DNA from: Achatina immaculata
Taxonomy: Eukaryota > Mollusca > Gastropoda > Stylommatophora > Achatinidae
Direction: 5' to 3'
Assembly: GCA_009760885.1 (NCBI GenBank)
Contig: CM019707.1
Span: 32,219,602-32,283,601, forward strand
Length of the DNA: 64,000 nt
Shown: in pieces, positions 43,432 through 55,060 of the stretch
Layout of the letters: every line of letters begins with the position of its first letter
Numbering within the stretch: the first letter of the stretch is position 1
Position numbers and translations under genes: made by a program
Notes under the pieces: model-generated
Told to the model about the DNA's origin: nothing
Seen by the model: only the letters and a program-made list of their open reading frames with translations
Database searches by the model: none

Positions 43432-43955
43432 TCTCTAACTACTACTTTATTCAGCCTGAGCACTTCTTTTCTGTCTATCTGTCTGTCTGTCCCCATCTCC
43501 CCCCTCCTCCACACACACACAATCTTTTGTTATTTGTGTTTGTGTGTGTGTGTGTGTTTAAAAAACATCAGACTTGTCTAAAAATGTCTTGGAAAGAAAA
43601 TAACAACAACAAACAGCCTGACACCCCGAAACTCATCCCTGGGTATATTTGTACGTGCACAGTTTCATGTTATCTACCCGAAGGCTGCTGACGTTTGATA
43701 ACTTTCCTGTTATGGCAGATAGTGATTTGTAAAAAAAAAAAAAAAAACTTTGTAAACATAATTCTAATTTTGTTTTTCTTCAGATTATCCGTTCATATCC
43801 AAGGAATATCCACTGTACTATTGTTATTACCAATCTATTTTCTGTAGTGTGTCTCGCCTCGCAGAGAAGGCTTTTCTGTTTGTCGTACTCTTTCTTTCAT
43901 TGATATTGTTGGATGTTGTAACAACAGCAGAGCATGCAAGAAATAGCCACTCTCT
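43432..43955. other. Unassigned DNA with microsatellites
   Basis: CTGT, CA and GT runs near 43475-43560 and an A run near 43732-43747. No gene recognised. Confidence 0.55.
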
Positions 43956-44099
43956 TATTGGTTTCCTTTATTTAGATGTAAGAGCCAGAGATCTGTATGT
44001 AATAATGTCCATGTTTTCAAAGTGTGGCGGGCAGACCGAAGTGTTAAGGCGGAACCTTCAGTTCGTGTAGTGTAAAATTACCTAGTATTATCTCATGTG
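43956..44099 (+). repeat. 144-bp duplicated segment, presumed source
   Basis: Flanked by unique-looking DNA on both sides, unlike the copy at 43288, so this is probably the original position. A 73-codon frame over 43849-44070 (begins MSRLAEKAFLFVVLF, hydrophobic N-terminus) is not recognised. Confidence 0.85.
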
Positions 44100-44215
44100 G
44101 GATGGCCAGAATGTGATGGTTTCTGATTAGATACGTCAAAATTCGACCAATGAAACGTAGCTGGGTTTTTTTTTGTTTTTTGTGCGGCGTGAGTCAATTC
44201 TACACAGATTGTCGA

Positions 44216-44490
44216 AGAACAGTGAATATTTAGCAAGTCAGTAACACAGAACACAGTGAATATTTAGCAAGTCAGAAACAGAGAACACAGTGAATATTTA
44301 GCAAGCCAGTAACACAGAATACAGTGAATATTTAACAAGCCAGTAACACAAAACACAGTGAATATTTAGCAAGTCAGAAACAGAGAACACAGTGAATATT
44401 TAGCAAGCCAGTAACACAGAACACAGTGAATATTTAGCAAGTCAGAAACAGAGAACACGGTGACTATTTAGCAAATCAGAAACAGAGTCT
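44216..44490. repeat. 34-bp minisatellite, about 8 copies
   Basis: Units read ACACAGTGAATATTTAGCAA then GTCAGAAACAGAGA; AGCCAGTAACACAG alternates with GTCAGAAACAGA. Confidence 0.94.
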
Positions 44491-44601
44491 TTAGACGTAA
44501 GAGAAAGAAATTTAGGAAGAAAATGGTTGTGAATTGAACCCCGGAGTCAGCCAGCCATGAGAGAACGGCGCACTTCCTCTCAGGTCTGAAAACGCGTTCG
44601 T

Positions 44602-44758
44602 CATCATCATCATCATCATCATCATGTGCCGTGCCAACTGGCGTTGGCTATTATGCTTCTCCAGAGTACTCGATCCTTCATGCAGGCAGTCAGCTCAGTT
44701 GGTGATCTCCTCTCACACCATCCTGTCAGACTGTCCAGTATCATTTCTCTTGGTCTAC
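44602..44758 (-). mobile_element. LINE family 1 3' fragment, copy D
   Basis: CATCATCAT tail followed by GTGCCGTGCCAACTGGCGTT, then 3' coding sequence identical in layout to copy C to TCTCTTGGTCT. About 150 bp. It ends within 16 bp of the following array. Confidence 0.88.
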
Positions 44759-44773
44759 ACTTTGTTGGATCTA

Positions 44774-44934
44774 ATCATGTATACTTTGCTATAAGACTTT
44801 ACTGTTCATGTATACTTTGCTATAAGACTTTACTGTTCATGTATACTTTGCTATAAGACTTTACTGTTCATGTATACTTTGCTATAAGACTTTACTGTTC
44901 ATGTATACTTTGCTATAAGACTTTACTGTTCTCA
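44774..44934. repeat. 31-bp minisatellite, 5 copies
   Basis: Units read TCATGTATACTTTGCTATAA then GACTTTACTGT, identical or nearly so. Confidence 0.95.
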
Positions 44935-45655
44935 ACGAAAGCGCTCAACAAGTGAGTCATGTACAGTACACTCATTTTCACTCTTCAACCCTTGATCTTT
45001 TTTTTTTTTTTTCGTAAAACTACATCGTACATCACCATAGCAAGATCCTAACAGTTGTCGTCTTACTCGTTTATGATCTAGACTGCAGAGTTTTAAAAGT
45101 CACTCACTGTTATTTTGTGAAATCTGTGTTACAAATGTGTGGGAAACACTTGCCAAGACAGTTACAGCCAATAGAATTCAGTGTAACATATCACCCCTGA
45201 CCTTTGTCGTACTCGCAATGTTTCGTTACTTTATATTATAATAGAGGGGGTTTTGATATGCTTGACCCGCAGTGTTCTCAGTAATAGGGTTATCTCGGTG
45301 AATTTGTGAAAGCGAAACCAAAGATCTCCGTGGCTTTTGACGCGTCTGACCCTGAGATTATGGAACACGGTTCTAGCTGAGTGGTCCTCATCCGAAAAAA
45401 TCTGGCGACGTGGCTCCTAACCCTCGACCAGCTAACCAAAAAAAGTCAACCCAGTCACTGCGCTGCATCATAGAAAATGCTTTCCTGATAACAGGTTGAG
45501 TCACAAAAGCCTGGTGAAAATAGTAGGGGATCGATGTGGCTCTTGTCATGGTGGAGCTTGACAAGATCTCTTTTTTTTTTTTTTGGGCGGATATCCACAA
45601 AGAAAGCCATCGCGGTAGAGTTTAATGAAAATAAAAACAACAAAAGTTGACATAG
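44935..45655. other. Unassigned DNA
   Basis: T runs near 45000-45012 and 45569-45584. The 62-70 codon minus frames are not recognised. Confidence 0.5.
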
Positions 45656-45880
45656 CAGCTCGTTTGTAGAATATAGCTCTCTTGTAGAATATAGCTCGCT
45701 AGTGGAATATAGTTCGCCTGTAGAATATAGCTCGCTTGTAGAGTATAGCTCACTTGTAGAATATGGCTCGCTTGTAGAATATGGTTCCCATGTAGAATAT
45801 GGCTCGCTTGTAGAACATAGGTCGCTTGTAGAATATAGCTAGCTTGTAGAATATAGATCGCTTGTAGAATATATATCCAC
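45656..45880. repeat. 18-bp minisatellite, about 12 copies
   Basis: Units read GAATATAGCTCGCTTGTA with GGCTCG, GTTCCC and similar variants. The 94-codon ILQASY-type frame is a repeat product. Confidence 0.94.
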
Positions 45881-46154
45881 CCAAATGAAGGTTGCCCAAA
45901 AGCCATCTATAACACAGTACCTTTTTTTTTTCAACTTTGTTATATCATTGTTAGATTACAGCTGTTTCTCTTTTACATTCAGTCTTGTACACAAAATCTG
46001 CAAACATGTACATTTATCCTTCAAATGAATGTTCAATAGCTGTAGCAGCAAACCTTTTCTTTTTTACTACAAACTGGAAAAAGTAAGCCGGAGAATGAAT
46101 ATTACAAACAATACTCAAAGCTGGAGGTTAGCGAGGGCAGTAAAAGCTCGGACC
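45881..46154. other. Unassigned spacer
   Basis: Nothing recognised. Confidence 0.5.
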
Positions 46155-46578
46155 AAAGCTAATTCTGGAAATATATAGTTAAAAACTAGGTCAAAAGGTA
46201 AGTTTATAAATATCTATAGTTAAAACTAGGTCAAAAGTTGTCTATAAATATATAGTTAAAACTATGTCACAAGTTAATTTTACATATAGTTAAAGCTAAG
46301 TGACAAGTTAATTTTATATATAGTTAAAAACTAGGTCAAAATTTAAATAGATATGCATAGTTAAAACAAGGTCAAAAGTTAAATATATATGTATATATGT
46401 ATAGTTAAAAACTAGGTCAAAAATTAAATATACATCCATAGTTAAAAACTACATCAAAAGTTAATTTTGTATGTAGTTAAAACTAGGTCAAAAGTTTACA
46501 TATATATGTGTATAGTTAAAAACTAGGTCAAAGTGAAATATATATGCATATTTAAAAATTAGGTAAAAAGTTATGTTT

Positions 46579-46655
<77 letters not shown>

Positions 46656-46680
46656 GGTCAAAAGTTAAGTTTGCGTATAA
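46155..46680. repeat. Degenerate 33-37-bp repeat with embedded TA tract
   Basis: Units contain TATAGTTAAAAACTAGGTCA then AAAGTTAA and a variable TATATA segment, about 13 copies. A TA tract of about 75 bp at 46577-46650 is probably an expansion of the TA part of one unit, since unit sequence resumes after it. The mariner copy begins 19 bp later. Confidence 0.88.
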
Positions 46681-46698
46681 AAACTTAATGAAAAGCTA

Positions 46699-47948
46699 CG
46701 AGGAGTAATTGATAAGTTCTAGGCATAAGGTACAACGGATTATTTGTGGACACTTTTTGGGTTATTTCTCAACAATAGTGTCCTTGCAAGTTTATGCACT
46801 TAGTCCAGCGATCCTGGAGCATACAGATCCCTTCTTGTGCCAGTAGAAGGTGGTCTACAGCATGAATGACTCAATCATCTGAAGCAAATTTGCGACCACT
46901 GAGCTCCTTTTTGAGTTTGATAAACAGATAATACTCCGAAGAGGCCAAATCTGGGGAATAAGGAGGATGTCCAAGAAGCTGGAAGCCGCATTCATGAATG
47001 GCAGCCATTGCCACTGTCGGCTTGTGAACTGGAGCATTGTCTTGATGAAAGATGACTCCTCTCGTCAATTTCCCTCCACGCTTTTCCTTCAGTTTGACCC
47101 GCAGTTGCTTCACAAAATTAGCGTAATAGGCCCTGGTGACCATTCTGCCCTTTTGAAGATAGTCTACCAATAGCACACCTTCTGAATACCAAAAGATGGA
47201 AGCCATCACTTTGCCTGCAGACAGAACCACCCTTGCTTTCTTTGGAGGTGGATATCCATGATGTTTCCACTGCTTTGACTGTTCTTTGGTTTCTGGTTGA
47301 AATGATAAACCCAAGTCTCATCTATAGTCACAAATTGCTGAAGAAACTTTTCAGGATCTGCAGAAGAATGGCCAATATTGTCTTTTGACATGCTGAAACG
47401 CTGTCGTTTGTGATCAGCTCCAAGAAGTTTCGAGCAGAGACCTTTGTCATTTGAAGATCATTGTGAATAATGGCATGAACACGTTCCTGGGAGATGCCCA
47501 ACTCAGTAGCAATGTACCGCTCAGTTAGTCGTCGATCCTCCATTATCATATCATGGACTGCCGGTGGTTACCTTTCTTGGTCTTCCTGGACAGAGATCAT
47601 CTTCCAGACTGTCCCTTCCATGTTTGAATTGAGCTGCCCATTTCTTCACTGTGTTGTAAGAAGAGGCATTCTCCCTATGAGTCTCCACCATACCCTCACG
47701 GGTCTACTTCGATGTTAAGCCCTTGGTGCAGAGGTAGCGAGTGACTGCTCGATGAGAAATTTTTATCCATTTTCTCAATTTCTGCCACCCATTACCACTT
47801 CAATAGCCTGTAAAAAAAAATGGCTGCAGTCAGTTTCTTGAAACTTGGTGTTTAATCTTACATTAACCTGATCTACAAACGCATTTAATATCAACTATGG
47901 GTTTCAAGTATTTGTACCTTGTGCCGAGAACTTATCAGTCACCCCTTG
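46699..47948 (-). mobile_element. Mariner transposon, near full length, decayed
   Basis: The left end CGAGGAGTAATTGATAAGTT (46699) and the complement of the right end CAAGGGGTGACTGATAAGTT (47948) agree at 16 of 20 bases, and agreement continues through GGTACAA to about 37 bp. The length of 1250 bp is usual for mariner. TA precedes the left end; GA follows the right end, a one-base decay of the TA duplication. It holds one broken transposase on the minus strand. Confidence 0.9.
46769..47770 (-). pseudogene. Mariner transposase (SETMAR-type), frameshifted
   Basis: In order on the minus strand: helix-turn-helix region with VKKWAAQFKHGR and the LEDDLCPGRPRK linker (about 47570-47700); second helix-turn-helix MEDRRLTERYIATELGISQE (about 47490-47550); TIDETWVYH with the first catalytic Asp (about 47320); FHQDNAPVH with the second (about 47020-47040); PPYSPDLASSEYYLF with the third Asp, 34 residues on, as in DD34D mariners (about 46920-46950); C-terminal RWTKCINLQGHYC. 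Length fits the family's 340-350 residues. Stops and frame changes near 47560, 47400, 47320 and 46870 make it inactive. Confidence 0.9.
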
Positions 47949-48009
47949 GATCGTTAGATCTGGATCGTAATATTAAAGTCGACGTGGACAGAAAAAAACT
48001 GGATCAGAA

Positions 48010-48395
48010 GAGCAGATAAAGCTAAATTCTAGGTGAGTACAGAACTGAGTGTAGGAGAGCAGATAAAGCTAAATTCTAGGTGAGTACAGAACTGAGTGTA
48101 GGAGAGCAGATAAAGCTAAATTCTAGGTGAGTACAGAACTGAGTGTAGGAGAGCAGATAAAGCTAAATTCTAGGTGAGTACAGAACTGAGTGTAGGAGAG
48201 CAGATAAAGCTAAATTCTAGGTGAGTACAGAACTGAGTGTAGGAGAGCAGATAAAGCTAAATTCTAGGTGAGTACAGAAGTGAGTGCAGGAGAGCAGATA
48301 AAGCTAAATTCTAGGTGAGTACAGAAGTGAGTGTAGGATAGCAGATAAAACTAAATTCTAGGTGAGTACAGAAGTGAGTGCAGGAGAGCAGATAA
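48010..48395. repeat. 47-bp minisatellite, about 8 copies
   Basis: Units read GAGCAGATAAAGCTAAATTC, TAGGTGAGTACAGAACTGAG then TGTAGGA. The left units are identical; three to the right carry GAAGTGAG or GTGCAGG. The array begins about 60 bp outside the mariner end. Confidence 0.95.
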
Positions 48396-48697
48396 AGAGA
48401 AAAATGTATACGAGGGTATCTCTTTCTTCGTACATTTTTTTAAATGTCTAACCAGCCAACAAACAAACCGTGGTCAACCTGACTACCTGGCGTGAGTTGT
48501 AGTATAATCGTTCTCCAGGTACAGATCTGAAATGATCCCCCTAAACTCTTTGATTAGACATCTCTTCTTACAAGCTTTACATCTTCCCCAGGTATACATC
48601 TCCATGTACGAAGCAAATGCTTCAGCTGAAAGATTACAGCAAATGTTACCAAGTTACAACACACACACGCACACAAAAGGCGACGGGAGTTTTATCA
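48396..48697. other. Unassigned spacer
   Basis: Nothing recognised. Confidence 0.5.
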
Positions 48698-48825
48698 CGG
48701 ATTCAGCTGATTACTGCCGGAATCAGCCGATTACTGCCGGAATCAGCCGATTACTGCCGGATCAGTCGATTACAGGCGGGGAGATTACCATTGGATCAGT
48801 AGATTTCCATCGGATCAGTAACAGC
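48698..48825. repeat. 20-bp minisatellite, 4 clear and a few decayed copies
   Basis: Units read CGGAATCAGCCGATTACTGC. Decayed GGATCAGTAGATT forms continue to about 48825. Confidence 0.85.
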
Positions 48826-49267
48826 AACATGGCTCTAAAAACACCATGAAAACACAGTTTTCTGCTTCAGTTCACCGCGTTAAGTTAAGAATCTTGGTAT
48901 TTTCAAGATATTCACTTGTCGCTCGCAAAATACAGGATAATACTTCTAGAGAGCGCGTGGATTATGGGAGTATTGCACATGTGAGGGGGAAAAAAAAGAT
49001 CACGTGAGAAACATTCTTTCCTTTGCTGGTCTGTGCCATAGAAACTATCAAAATCTTTTTTTTCGAGCTATCCCTCCTTTTTTTTTCTCGGCTTAGTCTA
49101 AGTCTGTTTTCAGCGGAAACTTAGCTTTATGAGGTATCTAGTTTACCCCTCGTTTAATGTCAGTCGCTTATACATTGCAGTTAATAGCGTCTGTCCATGC
49201 AAGATAAATATTCTTCGAAATTTATTCTCCTCAAATACGTGAGACGACTACACGTTTAAAAACAAAT
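48826..49267. other. Unassigned spacer
   Basis: Nothing recognised. Confidence 0.5.
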
Positions 49268-49507
49268 CTTAGTATACTTCTTATATCTTACATCCTTCCT
49301 GTGCCGTTAAACGTCACACAGGGCTCGCATAGTTGTTTGCCAAGTTTTCCTGTTTTCGGAGAGTTTTTCAACTTCATCAGGGGATGTTATGCCTACTAAA
49401 CTGGCTTCTCTTAACAATGTCCTCTTTGCAGTTTCACGTGGTCGACCTCTTTTTCTTCGGCCTGTTGTGCTCCACTTGATAGGTTCAAAAAAATAGCTTA
49501 GTATACT
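49268..49507 (-). mobile_element. LINE family 2 3' fragment with 11-bp duplication
   Basis: The element is 49279-49496, with CTTAGTATACT at 49268-49278 and 49497-49507. The minus strand codes for RKRGRPRETAKRTLLREA and WQTTMRALCDV, then the CGGCACAGGAAGGATGTAAG tail. Only about 218 bp of the 3' end inserted. Confidence 0.9.
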
Positions 49508-49881
49508 GTAGAGCGTGAATTTATAACCTTGTGCATTAGATATCAATTCATTATTGACTAGGCTACTTATCATAAAACCTTCACTTTGTATACTTTCTTA
49601 TAGTTTTTCTTTTTTTTTTCATTTTTGTTTTTGCTTTTATTCACAGTCTAGTTCCTTCATCTTTTTCTTCCTCCCTACTCTTCTTTTCCCTCTGATCCTC
49701 TTCATTTTTTTCTTCTTTATTTTTCTTTTCGCTGTCGTCACTGCTCTTATTTTTCTACCTCCCCCCCCCCCTCTGTAATATTAACTGCTGTTAATTTTTC
49801 TCTTTCTTCTCTGTATCTATTCTTCTGCTTGGTCTTCCCTCTTTCCTTCTCTCCCTTGACCAGTCAACATCAGGAACTTCT
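49508..49881. other. Unassigned pyrimidine-rich spacer
   Basis: CT-rich and T-rich on the plus strand, with a C run near 49762-49771. No gene recognised. Confidence 0.5.
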
Positions 49882-50556
49882 AAGTTTTCTCTATAAATGA
49901 TACTCTGAATGACATAATGAATATCTAAGTGTTCTCTATAAATGATACTCTGAATGACATAATGAATGTCTAAGTGTTCTCTATAAATGATACTCTGAAT
50001 GACATAATGAATATCTAAGTGTTCTCTATAAATGATACTATTAATGACATAATGAATATCTGAGTGTTCTCTTTAAATGATAATCTTAATGACATAATGA
50101 ATATCTAAGTGTTCTCTTAAATGATACTCTGAACGATATAATGAATATTTAAATATTCTCTATAAATGATACTCTGAATGACATAACGAATATCTAAGTG
50201 TTCTCTATAAATGCTACTCTGAACGATATAATGAATATTGAAATATTCTCTATAAATGATACTCTAAATGACATAACGAATATCTAAGTGTTCTCTATAA
50301 ATGATACTCTGAATGATATAATGAATATTTAAATATTCTCTATAAATGATACTCTGAATGACATAACGAATATCTAAGTGTTCTCTATAAATGATACTCT
50401 GAATGATATAATGAATACTTAAATATCAGCTATAAATGATAATCTGAATGACATAACGAATATCTAAGTGTTCTCTATAAATGATACTCTGAATGATATA
50501 ATGAATATCTAAGTGTTCTCTATAAATGATACTCTTATTGCTATAATGTTATCCAT
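49882..50556. repeat. 45-bp minisatellite, about 15 copies
   Basis: Units read GAATATCTAAGTGTTCTCTA, TAAATGATACTCTGAATGAC then ATAAT. In the right half, units with CTAAGTG alternate with units carrying TTAAATA plus GATATAATG, giving a 90-bp higher-order period. Confidence 0.95.
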
Positions 50557-50919
50557 GTAGTCTCTGTTTATCTCTCATCATCACCACCAGAAATGGTTTC
50601 TCTCCTTTAATGTTTACGCCAGCTCTGGGAACTCTATTAACTCTTTTATGGCCGTCGTTTAGGACAGAACACAGGGAGCCTTAGATTTGAGGCTCCATAC
50701 AGGACAATACGGACTATAGGCTCACTTACACACATAGTGAAGGGTGTCCAGGCTCGGCTGTGCAGGTCTATCCAGATTCCAGAGCACAACCTGCAGAGCA
50801 CAACTCTACAGAGACCAGAGAAGAGACCGGGAAGAACTGACGACGACAAGATTCAAAAGCTGGTCTTTATCTTTATCCAGAAAGATGAGCGTATGAAGCT
50901 AAACGCAGATGATGGAAAC
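50557..50919. other. Unassigned DNA
   Basis: No family recognised in the 63-67 codon frames here. Confidence 0.5.
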
Positions 50920-51130
50920 AAAGAATAGGAAAAAGAAGAAGAAGAGAAATATTAGAAAAAGAAGAAGACGAGGAGTGGAAATGAAGAAGAAGAAGAAAAG
51001 GAGAGGAGAAATATTAGAAGAAGAAGAAGAAGAAGAGAAATAGAAAAAGAAGAAGTAGAAGAAGGAAGAAGAAGAAGAAAAGGAGAGGAGAAATATTAGA
51101 AGAAGAAGAAGAAGAAGAAGAAGAAACAAC
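50920..51130. repeat. GAA-rich tract with about 70-bp internal repeats
   Basis: GAAGAAGAAG runs separated by AGGAGAGGAGAAATATTAGA occur three times. Purine-only over nearly 200 bp. Confidence 0.88.
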
Positions 51131-51674
51131 ATTGTATTCTAGTCATGTGTCAATTTTATTAGACGATTTAAAATGAGAGCATTTTTTTTTTGTTACCTTG
51201 GCAAGACAAGCAGCCGCCCCAAGGTGGCTGCCAGTTCATTCTTTCAACCTTTTCTTTTTTTTCATTTTTAAATAAAATCACAGCCAAAACAGAATGCACA
51301 CACACACACACACACACATACAAACAACTAAGTAAGATGAACATGCAAATAAATAAACATTTAAATTGGACTTTTAAACCATTCAGTTAACGAGGTACCT
51401 AACATTTGATTCGAGTTTCCATTCGCCCAGATTATAATGAAACTGGAATATTCGTCAAAATATAAAGTTTGAATACTCGCAAGAATCGTTTTGCCGGAAC
51501 CATACGGGGCAAAATTAACTCAGAAGTCTCAGTTATTGAAATTAAATACGCTATTTATAACCCGAAAGTAAAACTGTTTTAACGTTTTGAATCGTTTTCA
51601 CTCAGAATGGAAGAGTTCCCGGAGAGACAGAATTCAAGGTTAATTAACCTGAAGAGTGAGTATTATCGTGAAGT
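51131..51674. other. Unassigned AT-rich DNA
   Basis: Short CA run near 51295-51318. Nothing recognised. Confidence 0.5.
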
Positions 51675-54326
51675 AAAAGATAAGGAAACACAACCTAAGA
51701 CACGGAAGAATGACAATAATACAATGTTATGCACCCACAAACGATGCAAATGATGAGGTGAAAGACGATTTCTATCATCAATTACAACAAATCATTAACA
51801 AAGTCTCTAAACACGACATCCTAATTGCTATGGGGGACTTCAACGCTAAGGTAGGGAAAGATAACACCGACGTTGAAAAAGTAATGGGGAAAGAAGGAAC
51901 TGACATGGTTAATCAGAACGGAGAAAGATTAATTGAAATATGTCTAACAGAGGGCATGGTCATTGGAGGCACAAATAGATACATAAAACAACATGGATAT
52001 CTCCAGATGATAAGAACTAGAAACCAGATAGATCATTTTTATATTAGAAAGCAATACAGAACATCTCTGATAGATGTAAGAGCATATAAGTGTGCAGATG
52101 TCAACAGTGATCACAACCTGTGTATAGGGAAAATAAAACTAAAACTGAAAAGCCAATACAAGAAATCAGTACACAGAAAGATAAACAGCCACAGCCTACA
52201 AGAAGAGAATATTAACAGTAATTTCAATCTCGAACTTGCCAACCATTCCAAAACACTCAGTGAAGTAGAGGAGATAGGTATAGATGAATTATAGAATCCT
52301 TACGGCACAGACATAATCACAGCAGCAAAAGCAAGCGCTGGACTGAAAAAAAGCAAATAGAAAGCCACGGATATTAGAAAACACATGGAAGTACATACAT
52401 GAAAGACGAGCAGCCAAATTAAATATATTGAATGTAGAGGCAGATCTTGGAAAAGATCTGGCGAAAGCAACATACAAAGAAATAGACAAGGAAGTAAAAA
52501 GTTCAGCTAGAAGGGATAAAAGAAAATACAAAGACAATATGGCAAAAGAGGCAGAGAAAGCAGCAAAAACAGGAGACAGCAAAAATTTATATAACATACA
52601 AAAGAGGCTAACAGGTACTATTACATCTAAAGAAAGACCAATCCTTAGCAAAACTTGAACTCTATTAACATCATGTAAAAAGCACAAGCAAAGATGGACT
52701 GAAGACTTCCAAGAAATACCTAAATCGACCACACCCAAAAGAATTGTTAAACCTTGAAACCGACTTACCAACCCCACAATTAAATGTCAACCTAGATGAA
52801 ATTACACTGCATGAAATTCAAACAGCAGTGAATTTAATGGCTAACAACAAAGCTGCAGGTGAAGATGAAATAACACCTGAAATGTTAAAAGCTATCAATA
52901 GTGACAACATGAGACAACTACAGAGAATGTTTAATAAGATTTGGAAAGAAGAAAAGATCCCTTCTAATTGGAAGAAGGGAATCATTGTTAAAATACCAAA
53001 AAAGGGCAACCTTAGTGACTGTAACAACTGGAGAGGAGTAACCTTAATATCAGTTGTGCCAAAAGTATTTTGCAAGGTCATTTTGAATAGACTTAAAGAC
53101 ATAGTGGATACCGCAATGAGAGAAGAACAAGCAGGACTTCGAAAAGGGAGAAGCTGTCTCGACCAGATCTTTACTCTAAGAATAATACTTGAAGAACATA
53201 TTGAAAAGCAGAAACCATTAATACTGAACTTTATAGACTTTAAAAAGGCATTTGATATCATATACAGAGATTCATTGTGGAGAATTTAAACCCTATATGG
53301 AATACCATCTAAAATTGTCAATATCATTAAGGACTTCTACAATGGATATGTCTGTGCAGTCAAAACAGAAGAAGAAATGAGCGAATTGTTCCAGATTGAA
53401 ACAAGGATGTATACTGTCTCCTTTGTTTGTTTTTTTTTAATTGCAATAGACTTCATAATGAAAAAATGCCGCGCGGGTAACAGTCATTGATTGGTACATG
53501 GGACCCAACTAGAAGATCTTGATTTTGCTGATGACATAACTCTTATCAGTAATAATGTGAATTCCATGCAAGAAAAAACAGATATCCTGTCTTCACTGGC
53601 TAGCAAAATAGGACTTGAAATTAACAAAGACAAAACAAAAATAATGAAACTTCACATTAATCAAAATGGAAACATACACGTAGAAGGGACAGATGTTGAA
53701 GAAGTCAATTAATCTGCATACCTTGGCAGCTATATAGACCAGGATGGTGACACCAGAAAGAAAGTTAGAATTGCAAAAGCAGCATCGATCTTCAAGAATC
53801 TTGAGAACATATGCATTCAAAAGTTACAAGCACAAAAACCAAGTTTAAACTATTCAATTCAAATGTAATATGCTTCCTCATTTATGCATGCGAAACCTGG
53901 AGAACAACTAAAGAAAAGACAAGAAATTAGAATCTTTTGAAAACAAATGCCTAAGGAAAATATTCGGTATAAAGTGGAACGAATTCAAGAACAATGCAGA
54001 GATAAGACAGATGACTGAACAACAACCAGTCTCATGGGTGATCAGGAAAAGGAGATGGACATATGTTGATCACGTGATGAGAAGAAACGATCAGAGAATC
54101 CCAAAACAAGCTATCAAGTGGAACACAACAGGCCAAAGAAAAAGAGGCAGACCACATGAAACACTAAAGAGGACATTGTTAAGAGAGGCCAAATTAATAG
54201 GCATAAAATCTCTTGATGAGGTTGAAAAGCTCGCCGAAGACAGGAAAAATTGGCGAACTACCTTGCGAGCCCTATGTGACGCTTAACGGCACGGGAAGGA
54301 TATAAGATATATAAGAAAAGATAAGG
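51675..54326 (+). mobile_element. LINE family 2, longest copy, 11-bp duplication
   Basis: The element is 51686-54315. AAAAGATAAGG is present at 51675-51685 and 54316-54326. The 3' end is CGGCACGGGAAGGATATAAG followed by ATATAAGA repeats. The right duplication coincides with the 3' end of the S1 SINE at 54327, so the LINE went into the SINE tail. 5'-truncated inside the endonuclease. Confidence 0.88.
51686..54286 (+). pseudogene. Endonuclease/reverse transcriptase polyprotein, LINE family 2
   Basis: 51710-52294: C-terminal two-thirds of an APE-type endonuclease, with MTIIQCYAPTNDANDE, IAMGDFNAKVG, RNQIDHFYI and DVNSDHNL (active-site D/N/H motifs). 52428-52658: linker. 52744-53289: start of RT with NNKAAGEDEITPEML, IVKIPKKGNLSDCNNWRGV, QAGLRKGRSCLDQIFTL and FIDFKKAFD (motif A). 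53491-53712: FADDITLI (motif C) and INKDKTKIMKL (D). 54011-54286: basic RKRGRPHETLKRTLLREA C-terminus. Motif B is decayed near 53400-53430. Stops at 52294, 53289, 53712 and a frameshift near 53830-53930 show it is inactive. Confidence 0.9.
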
Positions 54327-54598
54327 TGAAATCCCCGTTTCTATGCCATTAAGGCTTATTGAGGATACGGTGTTAGGCCCCTATTTTCACGACCTTCGGC
54401 GCATGAAAGTGTTTATGTGGTCAGTATCACTCCTGGCCGCATTCGACTTCCCAGATTTCTCTGGTACCTATTTTTAGAGGCAGGGTGGACCCCCGGCCTT
54501 TTTTGGTGTGTAGCAGAAAAATTCCCTTCTTGGTCTTGAACCCCGGTACCACCGGATTAGTAAACCGACCTGCTAACCACTCAGCTAACTAGGCGGCC
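54327..54598 (-). mobile_element. tRNA-derived SINE S1, third copy
   Basis: Box A-like segment is the complement of about 54577-54587 (TAGCTGAGTGG) and box B-like is the complement of 54532-54545 (GGGGTTCAAGACC). The body has GCCATTAAGGCTTATTGAGG, ATACGGTGTTAGGC and CCTATTTTTAGAGG. It is the cleanest unexpanded copy and shows the ancestral state of the 5061-5853 SINE. Confidence 0.85.
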
Positions 54599-54697
54599 AT
54601 TATCATGGACTGGTAACTAAGAATTATGCAAAATCTCAACTGACTAAAAAAAAAAAAAAACCCAGCTACTTGTATTCATAATCTTGTTTGAAACCGA

Positions 54698-54765
54698 GAG
54701 CCCTACAGGAGAGTTGTTAGGGAGGCAAAGTTCCACAAAGGACACGCAAATGACGGGCTGACTTG
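54698..54765 (+). mobile_element. LINE family 1b 3' tip
   Basis: CTACAGGAGAGTTGTTAGGG, AAAGTTCCACAAAGGACACG and GACGGGCTGAC match 7345-7403. Only about 65 bp. Confidence 0.75.
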
Positions 54766-54906
54766 TAATCATATTCGTTTTGTTGAACGTAAAAGTCTGC
54801 TTAGTAATATAGTGTTTGTGTTATATTTCTATTTACCTGCTGGCAGACTAGAGAGTGATCTACTTAGTAATATAGTTTTGTGTCATATTTTTATTGACCT
54901 GCTGAC

Positions 54907-54994
<88 letters not shown>

Positions 54995-55060
54995 CGAAGT
55001 AGGTATGTAGGTAGGTAAGTAGGTAGGTAGGTAGGTAAGTAAGTAGATAGGTATGTAGAT
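54766..55060. repeat. GATA microsatellite followed by GTAG repeats
   Basis: GATA/TAGA repeat of about 22 units at 54906-54993, then GTAGGTAGGTAA-type repeat to about 55050. The isoleucine/tyrosine-rich frames are repeat-derived. Confidence 0.95.
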
